Shown one piece after another: positions 11,301 to 24,342 of a stretch of DNA of 64,000 nucleotides (positions within the stretch are counted from its first letter, which is position 1; each line of letters starts with the position of its first letter). The position numbers and the translations under genes are program-made. Under the pieces are notes generated by a model. That model was given only the letters and a program-made list of their open reading frames with translations, ran no database searches and was not told the origin of the DNA. Origin of the DNA: Embiotoca jacksoni (Eukaryota > Chordata > Actinopteri > Embiotocidae); assembly GCA_022577435.1 (NCBI GenBank), contig JAKOON010000002.1:7590001-7654000 (forward strand), written 5' to 3'.

Positions 11301-14300
11301 ATGACTGCTTTAGTTCGACCCGGAGTCAATGTTTCAAAGCTCTGCAAGGACGGAGACAAGTTCCTTGAGGCTGGAGAGCCGGAGAAAGCCACGTCCCTGT
11401 ACATGTCTGCCTTCAGGACTCACGCCATCTCTGCCGTGTCCCACATGCGGAAACGGGATAAGTCCTGCCTGGATTCGGTGATCTCTACTCTAGAAGGTTG
11501 GCTTGACAGTCATCATGAGAATCAGCCTGCCGAGGGTCTTAACAAAGGTCTTGCAGCAGTGTTCCTGTCCACACTCAGCCCCAACAACCTGTTTGCCACC
11601 ATTTTCAAAATGGAGTCTCTTCTTCAGAGTGGAGGGCATGGATGCGAGGAGATTTCTGCTCGCTGCACTGCTCTACTTGAAGGGAAACAAAACTCTCACC
11701 CGGAAGGTTCAACTCGCGTTTTGTTGGAGATAACTCGAGCCCTGGCCTGCTTGGTCTCAGAGCCTCACAGTTTCAAGGGGCTCAAGCTTTACCTCAAAGC
11801 TTATCGGAGTAAGAAATCTGAAACTGTCACACTGGTGAAGAGCAGACAGGCTGGGCACCTGCCCAAAATAGTGACGGCCTTCACAGAGCAAATAATGTGC
11901 ACACATCCCTCTCTGATGTTTGACAGCACACGGGCAGTGACAACAAAGTATAATGATAAGCTAGATATTGAGGCTTCTTCTTCAAGCATTGAGTTTTTGT
12001 TGGCTATCTCACCTGAGAGTAGAGAAGTTCGGGAACTTCAAGCAGCTTATTTGTTTTTGACAGGCAGGTTTGGAGACAGTGTGGAGGTCTACTCTGCTCT
12101 CTTGCATCATGGTCACCATCAGAAAATGTCGGAAAGTAATACAGACAAATTATTCCAAGACACTCCCGAGAGGACAGCCAGACTCTTGACCAGTCGAGCA
12201 GCTGCCTGCTTCTCAGCAGGAGCAAGGACCGCAGAGGAGTGCAGAGATCTGGGAAAAGCATTTGAGATCCACCCTGCCACCGCCCGAATCTACTTCCAAA
12301 AGCTCTTCACAGATCATGGCACCGGGGTGGCTGCACGAAACCATCTCCGGCAGCAGGCAGGGAGGGGCCTGTCTGGTTACAGGGAGAGGGTTCTCCTCCG
12401 TACAGACCTGCGATCCACTGAAGGAGTTGAACTCCTGGACCCTGTGATTACTCAGTTACGGACTCTGTGTCATTTAGAGCCTGATGGGGGAGGCAGAGAG
12501 TTACGGGTCCGACTGGCTGACTGTCTCCTCCTCAGAGGGGAACACAAAGAAGCCCTCTCTATCTGTAGCCAGCTGGCTGCTGCACAAGGTCAGCAGAGCT
12601 ATCAAAACACAGTACAGGTGCTTCGTGGATATGCGCGACTTCTCTCTGATGACCACAAGGGGGCATTAGAAGACTTCCAGGCTGTGATTGAACACAACAC
12701 CCCCCATCCCTCCAGCTGTGTGAGGGCCCTTTGTGGCAGGGGGCTCCTGCGCATGATGGGTGGCTTAAACTATCTCACAGCTCTAGACTACGTGACTGCC
12801 AGCAGGCTGCATCCTCAGGAAACCGCATTGACTGTTCGTTGCTTGGTGCCGTGGAACTACCGAGGGTTGCTGTCGACTGTTCTACTGGAGCAGGGACGAG
12901 TCATGCTGGAGGGGAAGGGAGCGCACAAATCCAAGTCCAGTTCTACTGAAGACTCCCGGCGGCCCCAACAGGAGGACCAGCACCTGCAGGCCCCATCAGA
13001 GAGAGACAACCACAGATCAGGGTATGATGTTTGTCTCACATACAGTCTGATCATTATTCCTTTCTTAAAGAAGAAATTTGGACATGTCACAGCAATAAAA
13101 GCACACGTGTACGTAATAAAATTATGGATCACTGTATTCGTTTCAGCAGCTTCAGTTTCAGGGTCCATTTGACTGTGTGTGCTTTGCGTGTTGCACTGTT
13201 ATTGCACTGCCTATTGGGACACTTAAATAAAACACGGCCATTGTGGAGGTTATTTGTAACACTTGTACATGTAGCTCCAACTATAACAAGTACAAAGGGG
13301 ACAGCAGTGTGGTGCAGTGGTTAGCACTGTCGCCTCACAGTAAGAAGCTGGTCGACTGGGGCCTTTGTGTGTGGATTTTTGCATGTTCTCCCTTCGTCTG
13401 AGTGGCTTTTCTCAAGTGTTCTGGTTTCCTTCCACAGTCCAAAGACATGCCTGCTAGATTAACTGGTGACTCCAAATTGGCCGTAGGTGAACGTGAGCAT
13501 GAATGTTTTTCTGTGTTTCTATGTGGTCACTGTGATGGACTGGTGACCTATCCAGGGTGTACCCCTCCTTCGCCCAAAGCCAGTGGGGATAGACTCCAGT
13601 CCCCCCGGGACACTGAAAAAAGGGGGGTATAGATAATGGATGGATGGACGAGCGAAAAGGACTAAAATCTATGATATTGATTATACAATTTCCACAAGTA
13701 GTTTATTCAGTTCTGTGCTACCTTTTCGTCTAAATGAAATTACGACTATTATATTTCAGTTTGTGATCTCTGCTCTAACGAAAGTTCTCATTCATGTTTT
13801 CACAGTTACTTTGCACCTTTTCCTGTTTTGTACCTTAGGACTCCTGCCGGTGTCCAGTCCTTGGCGGCGTTGCTGATGGAGCTCCAGACCAGTGCTGATG
13901 GGCCTCAGATCCTGGCAGCTGATGCCTTGTACCAGCTCGGTCGGGTGGAGGAGGCCTACCGGCTGCTGCTCTCCGTCGGGCCCACCAATCCTCGGGCACC
14001 AATCCTGGCTCGCCTCGCCCTGCTGCAGCTGCACAGAGGCTTTCTGTATGACACTAATCAGGTACGTAGGTTAGAGGCGCTAACAAGTTCCAAGGTGTGC
14101 TGCCACCTATGCATGATAATTTAAATATTATTTATTGTGGAAATAATCTGCCACTTAAAGATTTGGCAAATGTTTTAATCAGCGATTTCACAGTCTTATT
14201 TGTAATTTCTGCACATTGGCATAAATGTTTGGGAACACCTGCTATTAGTGTTTTTCAAACCTGATGCCACAATGAATCAGTGCAGAAAATCTGTTCTTGT

Positions 14301-17270
14301 CTCACCACACCAACTACAGGCACACACGTACAAATATACCACTGCAGGACTGCAACAAGATGAACTACAAGAACAATTCAGCAGTCAAGAGATTCATTAA
14401 AATAACCACCTGCATGTTGCACACTACTTGCAATACATTTGATTTGGCCTTTCTCTTTTTTAATTGATAAATTGAATTAATGAAGTTGAAATAAGTCCTG
14501 AAGGATGCATAAATATCAATTGTATTTCTGGTGAGCATGTTAGACTTCAGCTTGCAAAGTTTACCCACTGGTCTATGTTAATATGTAGATTCACATTTTG
14601 TAGTTGTTGTTGAAAGGGTTGAAACACATTGAAACTGCATAGTAAAAAGCAATTTAGTTGCTAAACTTATGCAAGAGAAATCTGTGTTCATGGTGATATT
14701 AATACTATATATTAATAGTCTAATAGTCTGAGCCGATCTCAACTGGTGCTTGCTATCTTTATTTCTTAATTTCACAGCTTCCACAGTAAAAGAGATAAAG
14801 ATTTCATTTCATCTATTTTCCCTGCAGTTGCTGAAAAAGCTCATCCTGTGTGGTGATACCAGCTGCTTGCGCCCCCTGTTGTCAGTGGCACAACAGAAGG
14901 ACCGGACGCTGCTGCAGGGACACTGTCACTCAGCTGCAAAACGCATCCTGCATGGCACAAGAGAGGAGAGCGCTGTCAGGGAGGCTGTGGCCTATTTCTC
15001 CATCGCTATTATGGCTTCTGGTGATTAGAATCTGATTGATGAGTCGTTGATATTCTTTGATCCATGTCTGATCGTTAATAATAACACTCACAGTGGTTGT
15101 GACACATTAATCGAGATATAATGAATGATTGGAGGGATAAAGACAAAGATTGGCACAAAACAGTGAAACGAGATCTTTTTTTTTTTTTTAATGCTGTAAA
15201 ATGAATGAAGTAATCCTGTCTTTCAAGGGGGCGAGGCAGCCGACTCCCTGCTGGAGAGAGCGAGGTGTTATGCCCTGCTGGGCCAACGAAAGACAGCCAT
15301 ATTTGATTTCAGTGCCATTTTGAAGGACCACCCTAAACACGTGCAGGCCCTCTGTGGAAGAGGTTTCACACATCTCATGCTGAATCAACAAAAGGTAATC
15401 TTGAGTTGAAAGACTGTCTAAACATTATGGCACATTTTACCCTTTTTTTCCCTCTCTGACCTTCTCAATCAACTTAAAAAAAAAAGTATACAGTGACATG
15501 TGTCATCCTGCTTATATTGACCGACGTAGGCGGGAAGAAAGAGGAAAAAGATGTATAAAAAAATGCATAAAATTTTCCTCTTCCCGCCAGGAATGCACAC
15601 ATGATATCCTGGCGGCACTTCAGATAAACACTGACATAGTCACCAAAGACATCCTGTCACTCAAGGACAGGGCACGAAATCTGGTCTGTGATTGGCTGCA
15701 TCAGTTCTGTCGTGCCGGCCTCTCAGACATTGTGGTCTCTAATGCTGTTCCCTGCCATGAAGAGCAGCTCAGGGAAGCTTTTATAATTGGTGGCGCTCTG
15801 ATGAGGACTGACTGCAGAGACCCTAGGTGGCATCTTCTCTATGTGGACATCCTCTTGGCTAAAGGTGAGATGGTAACTTTACCAAACATTGCTGCTGGAA
15901 TTATGACTGGGATCCTTGATGTCACTGGAAATGATCTGGTTTGGAGGTCATGGTTTCTGCTGTCTGGTGTTTCCAATTTGATTAAAAGGACAATTGCACC
16001 TGTCACTTCTTATTTACAGTCATCCTCACTCCTTCTGTTATGGTCCATCTGCTCCAGGTGACGTTAAGGCAGCAGGCGCTCATCTGTGCCAGATATTTGG
16101 TCAGGAGCCAAGAGATGCGGTGGCCCAGGCCAGGGTGGGTGTAGTGGAGGCCTGGCAGAAGAACTACCGCAGCGCAGCTCGCCGGCTAAGTAAACTGACG
16201 GAGAAGGATACATCTAGTCTGGAGTTCTTGCTGGCCCTCATCCCATTTAATCAGCGAAAATACATCGCGCAGGTAAGCCATGAGCAGGAATCCCAGATTC
16301 AGTACCGAATGAGTAAATCATCAGCATATCAGTTTTATCTGAAGACATTTCCAAGGAGAGGACTAAAATATTTACCCAAAATAGAGATTCTTTATAGTTA
16401 AGGGGCACAAAAAGTCCCACAATGATCTCTGAAATTCCAGCCATGAGTGCAATGGTTTTAGTGGGAAAGGCCATACACGTGTATATTATTATATCTCTGT
16501 CTTTATTTGATAAGTGTATATCTTTTTATGGTATTCATTGTTGTTAATCACTTATTCATTCATTTATTCCACTTGTTTGCTGCTGTAAAGTGAAATTCCT
16601 CAGTGGGGATCCATCCATCCATCCATCCATCTATCTGTTAACTAGAACTATCTATTCTAAATAAAGGGTATTTATGCATTTATAAATTACCTTGTAATTG
16701 TTTGGTATCCACACTGTATAACAGGCAGCAGCGCAGGAGGCCGGCAGTGTGTCATCAGGGGGCCAGTGGGATCAGGCGCTCACACTCTTGGCTGTGGCAG
16801 TACAAGCAGTGGGTAATCAGAAGCTGCAGTATCTTCGCCAGCGGGCTGCCTGCCTGGCACAGCTGGGCTTACATGAGAGGGCCATAGCTGACCTGGATAG
16901 AGTTATCCAGAAGCACAGGGGACCTGACTGTAGCTGCTCAGACGACCCTCAAGTCTGGACGGAGGATCTGTGCCGGCGAGGTCGCAGCCTGGTGCTCTGT
17001 TCCAGAGAAGGAGCAGCTCTGGAGGACTTCACCCAGGCCCTGGAGCTCCACAGGGACCAGGCCATCCAGTGTGTGGAGGCCGGTCTGGGCAGGTTTCGAC
17101 TGGCTGAATGCTTCCTGAGGGGGGCGCTGCAGCACTATGGGGAGCAGCAGCTCAGTAAGGCTTGGACACTGATTGAATGTGGCCTCCTTGTGGACAGTGA
17201 GAACATAGAGCTTCGTAGACTGAGGGCACGGGTCAAACGGGAAGTGGCCAGTCCTTGCAACGTCAACTAG
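11301..17270 (+). CDS. ttc34: Tetratricopeptide repeat protein 34
   Basis: TPR-repeat scaffold protein of poorly known function. Coding exons: 11301-13021, 13839-14061, 14828-15020, 15228-15394, 15591-15864, 16058-16272 and 16725-17270 (stop TAG). All phases join, giving 1112 codons, close to the size of mammalian TTC34. The start ATG at 11301 follows a splice acceptor about 40 bases upstream and opens straight into the first TPR-like helix pair (residues 15-38, KDGDKFLEAGEPEKA). Further TPR-like units are near residues 395-425, 435-465 (ARLLSDDHKGALEDFQAV) and in the last exon (LAQLGLHERAIADLDRVI). No signal peptide or membrane segment is seen. The first coding exon is unusually long at 1.7 kb. 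Tail-to-tail with alas2. The family call is firm; exact exon edges were read by eye. Confidence 0.88.
13305..13648 (+). repeat. Fish short interspersed repeat with (ATGG)n tail
   Basis: Begins GTGGTGCAGTGGTTAGCACT, continues through CACAGTCCAAAGACATGC and a GGTGACCTATCCAGGGTGTA block, and ends in ATGGATGG. I recognise this as a very common teleost interspersed repeat. It sits in ttc34 intron 2 (the noncoding first exon counted as exon 1). Confidence 0.7.
16609..16634. repeat. (ATCC)n microsatellite
   Basis: Tandem ATCC units degrading into ATCT, in the last intron of ttc34. Confidence 0.7.
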
Positions 17271-17512
17271 TGTTCATGGAGAAACAAACTGGACACAGAA
17301 TCTCCACCTCAGCTCATAACATGTAATCATGTCTGTGCCTATACCTCAACATCTCCTGTTGTGGAGGAACAATCTAATTGATGGATAATCTTCCAGACTT
17401 TTATAAGATGTTTCAGGGTCACATTATATCTTCCATGTTTCATTTAAATTCATAGGATTAACAGCAGTGTCCGCTAACAATCAGTATCTCTGTAGTTATG
17501 TCAAAGCAGTAT

Positions 17513-17518
17513 ATTAAA
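17513..17518 (+). terminator. Candidate poly(A) signal of ttc34
   Basis: ATTAAA about 245 bases after the stop codon. Another ATTAAA lies near 17684. Either would place the 3' end close to, or overlapping, the alas2 3' end on the other strand. Confidence 0.35.
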
Positions 17519-17698
17519 TATGAGAGGATTATGTTAGTACAGATATTCAACACTACAGCCACCTTAATTTTGCAGGTTCATACATTCATGACATAAACAT
17601 CACTAACTAAATTATTTAATTATTGTGAAAATGGACAAAACAATACAGATTATGTTGTATGAAAAAAAAATCATTTAACATGAAATTAAATAGCGTCG

Positions 17699-17704
17699 TT
17701 TATT
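17699..17704 (-). terminator. Poly(A) signal of alas2
   Basis: TTTATT on the + strand is AATAAA on the - strand, about 285 bases past the alas2 stop codon. It is the first canonical signal downstream. Confidence 0.5.
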
Positions 17705-17988
17705 TAAAACCATCACACCTAGATAAAAGATTTAAGAAAGTGTCAAGTGTGCAGGTTTTACACTTCCAAAATGGAGGCATTTGTTTAATTATATCCATGG
17801 CAGCAAACACAACGTAATATGCAGAAATACAGGAAAACATGAATACATACTAGAATCTAGTCCATACATTAGTACTCTTCTCCGATAAAGTAGGACTTCA
17901 TCATTTAGCATAATATTTATATGTAGCACTACATTTATGCATATACTGTTGGTGCATCTTGTGTTCAGATGCAACACATACTTTGGTT

Positions 17989-20900
17989 CTATGCAGACAC
18001 GGTTATGTATTGTGGTTCCATGTTGCCAAAGTAGGATTTCTCCCACTCACTCATGAGGTTGAAGTGCAGCGGACGGTCGCAGAAGGTGCAGGAAGCCATG
18101 CCTGGGATGTTGAGGTGGAGACCCGCCTCCTGCCACACCTCCACCAGCTTCTCTGGAAATGCAACAGACATTTGTAAGAATTAAACAGGTAAAGACTGAT
18201 ATTTTTTGTTGTTGCCATTTTTATCTTTAAAAGTCAGTTCTGTCACGGTGTGAGTTTTGCTTCTGAGGGATAACAATTTTAAAATCCCTACAGAGTACTG
18301 TCACTTTGCATCGTAGCATATCCGACGGCAAGTGGGTGTCGAGGGATCCATAAATGCTTACAAAGTCAATCTCTAAAGACAAACATAAATCATCTGTGCT
18401 GGACTTTTTCCCCACTTAACTTAATTGGATGTTTCCCAGGACAACTCTGACCGAATTGTGTTGAGGATCCCCACACTCACCCACAAAATACTCCATCATG
18501 TCAGGCTTGTGGTGAGGAGACGGAGCCAGACGCAGCAGCTCCTCTCCACGGGGCACTGTGGGGTAGTTGATGGCCTGGACGTAGATGTTGTGACTCTCCA
18601 GCAGGGTGTCACACACCTTGGTGTTCAGCTCAGCGTTGCCGACCTAGAAAATGAACCATTGGAAGATGACATGAGCCATTTGGTGGATGATTTTATTCAA
18701 CTACAAATGAATTGAATTAGGATCCAAAAGATTTAGTACAAATGTCAAAATTAAATGGTGTATTAATTTTTAAATGGAATTACAAACTGAATGGTATCTC
18801 AAACAGATTTAAATATCTATGGCTAAAATGGAACTTAAATTGCTTAATGTATAAATGTGATCGTAATTACAAACTTAAAAGTGTAAAATTATTACAGTGG
18901 CACACTGCAGACTGCATCTTATCTGTGCTGCACTTTCGGAGTTGACAATAGACCTCGTTCACAGCAGACATTTTGACTTGAGAAAATTTAATTTAATTTA
19001 ATGCCTTTAATTTTCAGGGTAGTGAGGAAGTGTTTGGCAGATATTCAGAATATGTCATCACAGAATAGTCAAATAAGGAGATAAATCTCCTTAAATCTTC
19101 ATACCCGTATGGGGATGATGTGGCTGGGGCAGTTGACCACAGGCAGGCCTTTATCCATGAGCAGCTGCCTCATGTGTTTCACGTTCCTCTGGTGGTTTCT
19201 GCGGAGCACCTGCCCTTCAGGGCTCTTCAGGACCCGCACAGACTCCAGGGCTCCGGCCAGGATCATCGGAGGCAGGGCAGTAGTGAAGATAAAGCCCGCA
19301 GCGTAGGAGCGCACCGTGTCCACCAGGGCGGCGCTGCTGGCTATGTAGCCTCCCACACAACCAAAGGCTTTGCCTGGAACAGTAACAGGGGACAAATTGT
19401 ATGAGAGCTAAGGAGACATGAAATAATCAGTGATGGGACGTATGTTTACTCGGGTATAAATGTAACTGAGAATGCCTGCTAAATAATGCTTGAATTTTCT
19501 ATTCTGTTACATTTTAGAGGGACTCCATGTATACATTTGACAGCTATTTGATTTAAACTATCCAACAATATAAAAACTGCTATGATAATATTATTGGAAT
19601 AAAAATACATTTATATAACCTATACAATGGCATGGCATTCAGAAAATAGCCATAATACGTCATTTTAATACATATTTTTCAATGACACTTCTGTAAGTCT
19701 GAATGAAAAGAATGTTTATTGTTTTTTTTCATTGCAGTATTGCTAGTTTTACAAAAATAATTTGATTAATTCTCTGCACCATAAAAAAAAATAATGCTTA
19801 ACATTTTTAACATCTTAACAAAGTTTTCTAATTTGTAGGGATTCAATTATATATCTAATTATATAATACAGATAGGCCTGTGACCCAATAAACAGCCTAT
19901 ATAGTCTGTATGTAGTTGAGCTGAGATGAAGCTTTTACAAATAAAACTTGTATTGAGTAAACTGATATTCTAAATAACTTACCAATGGTTATTTACTTTT
20001 CTGCATCAGATTATGATATTGCCATAATAAAGCAAATGAAAGCTGAACTTGGTGTGATGACACACCACTAATATATAATTAGTGAATTCAATTTGAGCTT
20101 GTTTGTTTATTAATTGCCAAGTCTACACCTGCAAATATTTCTGGAAAAGGTCAAATGTTGTAATTCAGGATTAGTTTCCAGGAATTTCTACCTAAAACAT
20201 TGCAGTCATCACAAACACAGCACGGACTGCTGGATGGTTTTATCAGTACAACCAGAGAGGGAGTAGAGCCGACACCCTGCTGATAAAACCTCTGCTTCTT
20301 CTGATGAGCGCTCCCTCCTGTCCTGCCCTCATTTAACCAACATAAAGAGCAGCATCATACGTGTTGAGAGTTATTGATGCTATGTTGGCAATATGACAGT
20401 GACAGTTGGTGCAGGAATGGCTGTCAATGGGAGTTTATCCAAGAAGAGAGACAATTTATCTATGACGGTTTGAAGCTGTTTGTCTTATAGGTGAAAGGAC
20501 ATGTTGGTGGATGACTGGTGTCCATTATCCGTGTGGAAGTGGCTTCAATGTGTTTTGTTTTTTTTGTATTAAAAGACTAATTCATTATACCTTTGACAAA
20601 TAAAAAAATGAAAAGGAAAACGGTAGCCTTACTTGTACATTTTTAACACAAAGAAGTAGATTTTCCTCAAAAGTAACTCACCTAAGGTCCCAGAAACAAT
20701 GTCAATCTTGTGCAAAATGTTGTCTCTCTCGCCCACTCCAGCTCCGTGGGCTCCGTACAGACCCACAGCGTGAACTTCATCAACGAACGTCAGAGCTCCA
20801 TAACGATGAGCCACATCGCACAGCTCTTCCAGAGGACATATGGCACCTGATACCCCCAGACAAATAGGTGGTATAATTACAAACTGTGTATAGGTGAACA

Positions 20901-21269
20901 GCAGGACATCAAAGCTGCAAATGTCATCACTGCGTAACATCTATATATATATATAAGTGTTAACTATATGCTGAAAAAGAGTCATTTTTAGTATTTGGAA
21001 ATATTAAAAGCACACCTATCTACAAAACAAACAAAAAAATTCTGTCAAAATTACTTTTTTGTTGTAAAAAATAGGATCAAAGTCATTCATTCGGTCTACT
21101 TCAGCTTTATTGTGATGTCACAGAAAAATAGAGCTAAGGTGAGAAAACTAATCCCTCCCATTGGAGACGGTGATGAATGACAGATAACCATTTAATGTTA
21201 TGCACACTCCAATTCTGGCTTTCTCTTTATAAGCTATGAACTATAACCTTATTCTGACTGCTGGGCTGC

Positions 21270-21307
<38 letters not shown>

Positions 21308-24294
21308 ACCACACAGCTCCACTATACAGTCAACTGAGAATTCCACAGACACACATTGGTTGGTGATTGATTTTTTTTTTTCTCTGTAAAACTACTGCAC
21401 ACATTTAATTTGGATCCCTCTCTGTATGTGAATTTCATTTGACTCTGAAGGTAATTGATTCATGTCCAAATTCTTCTGTGTATAAAGAATAAGTCAGTAG
21501 GTTTACTCCCTGTTATTTATCTGATTAATTATATGAATATATTCAGTCCAAATAATGTCCTTGATCACTGCTACTTAATGATCCCCTCTGGCCATGTTCA
21601 AAGATGTAGAAAAACCCTCTGCTTTGAAGAATAATTTGCGTCTTATTATTTTTTGATCAACAAGTTCAATTAACAGGTGAGAGATTCTTTAAAGGATTCC
21701 TACGCCTCCCTGATGAATATGCAAATATTTTCATTCACATCTTCTACTTCACTGAACACCCGTTCTCAGTGCACAGTATGTGCAATGCAAACTTATAACT
21801 TTCACATCATGTGTTAAGTTAGCCAGTTGGCTTTAAAAAAAAAAAACAACACAGTTGTGCTGTCACGACTCCTGCTTGGTAACATTTTAGCTGAGCACAG
21901 AGACATTTTACACTTTCAGCAGAAGAATTTGAAAACAGTCTTCTCGTGTCAAACTCTGAACATACAGTACGGTACCAGTGAAAACCTTCGATGCTGAAAG
22001 TAAACTGAGTGGCAAGTTTATAGTTAATCATTTGTTCATATTTTATTTTATAATTATTTGTCTATTTATTCGTTGCTTGTTCAGTTATGAGGTGCTAAGG
22101 CTAAGACAGATGCTGTATGATGATGATTTAGGTTGATGTATAGTATAAGGTCCTTGTATGAGGATTGTTTGGGTTATTGAGTAGGTACTAGCGTAGGCTT
22201 TTTCTTGCTATACAGGCCAGGTTAGATCTAGGCCTCCTGTGAGACACACGGCTGTAAGATTTTAGTTTGTCTCCATGTTGTACAATATGATATTTGTATA
22301 AACAACATGCCAGTGTTTTTAGTGTGATTTCTGGGTTTCAAGAGATATAGGCCGCTCCTCCACGACAGGTAGTGAGAAAAAAACAACATGTAAACAGAGC
22401 AAAATCTGTTTCATTTAAATTCCTCAAAGTAGCCACTGTTTGCCTTTATGACAACACACTATGAGCAATATGTTGAGGTCATCACCAGGAAGGGGAATTA
22501 TAAGAACTTTGATAGTTGCTTCAAGTGTAGTAAAAAAAAAAAGGAGATAAAACTGGCTCTCATGAGGAACGCTGGACTTTAGGTCCAGTGGAAATCTGGA
22601 CTGTGGTTCCAACCGCTGTCTTTTGTGAGACGCAGAGAAGGTATCTGCATATTTCTACCACGTTCAAGGCAATGCTTATCCGACATGACTACCACAACAT
22701 ACTGCAGCAACACATCATCCTATCTGGTTTGTGCTTAGTGTCCTGTTTTTTAACAGGACAATGATACACCACCAGGCTTGTTTTACAAAAAGTGCTGCAT
22801 CAGATGACCTGGCCTCTAAAATCACCAAACCTAAACCCATCTGTGGTGGTTTGGGATGAGATGGACCACAACGTGGAGGACAAACTGCCTACAAATTCAT
22901 ATGTGGAAACTCCTTCCAGATTTTCTTTGTTTATATATATTTTTTAACATAAATCCAAATGTGTTATTTCATAGTAATGATGTCGTCAGTTTCGTTCTCC
23001 AGAAAAAAAAAAAAGAGTAGGTGTATCCCCACAGCGGGATTTATAAAGTCATCTTATCTTATCTGATCTGATCTTATATTATCAAACTTTTCACTGGTAC
23101 TGCACATTCTTCACGGTGAAGGTCAGACATGCGGAATACATTTTTTGAGTCGACTTCAACATTTCATGATACTCACCGTCCATTGAGTGCACAGTCTCGA
23201 ATGCCACTATTTTTGGTGTCTTAGGGTCTGAGCGTTGGAGCAGTTCCTCCAGGTGACGACTGTCATTGTGGCGGAAGATGAAGCGTTTGACTCCACTGTT
23301 CCTGATGCCCTGAATCATTGATGCGTGGTTCCCTGCATCAGAGTAGATCTCGCACCCTGTATACATCACAGTGAACATTCCATGAAAACAGAGGACATGA
23401 TTTCTATTTATCAATTCTGAGATAGTATTCACCTTTTTTTTTTACAAAGTGTATATGAAATATTAATATTTAAAAGTGTAATTGGCCGTGAGCTCTGCCC
23501 TTTCCAGGAGTGTCGTCATCTGAATCTATTAATATGAGTTATGGCGGAAAGGTCAGTATTTACCTGGCAGCATCTTAGCCAGAGTGAAGAGGGTGGAGTC
23601 ATTGGCCACGAAGCAGGAGGAGAAGACCAAAGCTCTATCTTTCTGGTGTAGCTGGGCGAGCTCCTTCTCCAGAGACACGTGGAAGTTACTGGTACCTGAG
23701 ATGTTCCTGGTCCCACCTGCTCCTGCACCGTTCCTGTCCAAGGACTCTCTGAGGACAGAAATATGTCGCCAAAATTTGTTTTTGAATCATTCACATTTAA
23801 AGTGATCAACTTAAATAATTGCATTAAAAATACTTGTACATAACTTGAATCACATAGACTGACTTGAATTGTAGTATTCAACTTGAAAAACTGCATTGGA
23901 AAAACTAACTTTGAACAAGCACAATTTGAAATTGAATATTTATTTTAAAACAGAGTTTTAGTAAACTTGGAAATAGATGTAATATTATGAAATTGCATTA
24001 ATTTGCTCCTAAAATGTGTTTCGTCCTCAGAAAATTCAACTCTGTGAAATTCCACATTCAGTTCCCAGCTCAATGTTTTCCATGTTAACCATCTCAATTG
24101 TCTGATACCATGCTAATATCATAATTAATACTCAACACCAACTTCCATTAGATTTTCTGATATGTGGTCATACAGCAAAGGTTTGGACAGGTCATTTAAA
24201 TGCGGTGCATTCGGAGTACCCGGATGTCGTGTCGGAGTCTTGGTTTCGTAACGTATCTCAAAGTACCAAAGTATTGATGTCGCACAGAAGACAT

Positions 24295-24342
<48 letters not shown>

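Noticed and set aside
13022..13172. Read-through of ttc34 coding exon 1 to a stop at 13172
   Set aside because: The added residues become hydrophobic and AT-rich, a good donor lies at 13022, and the next exon joins in phase.
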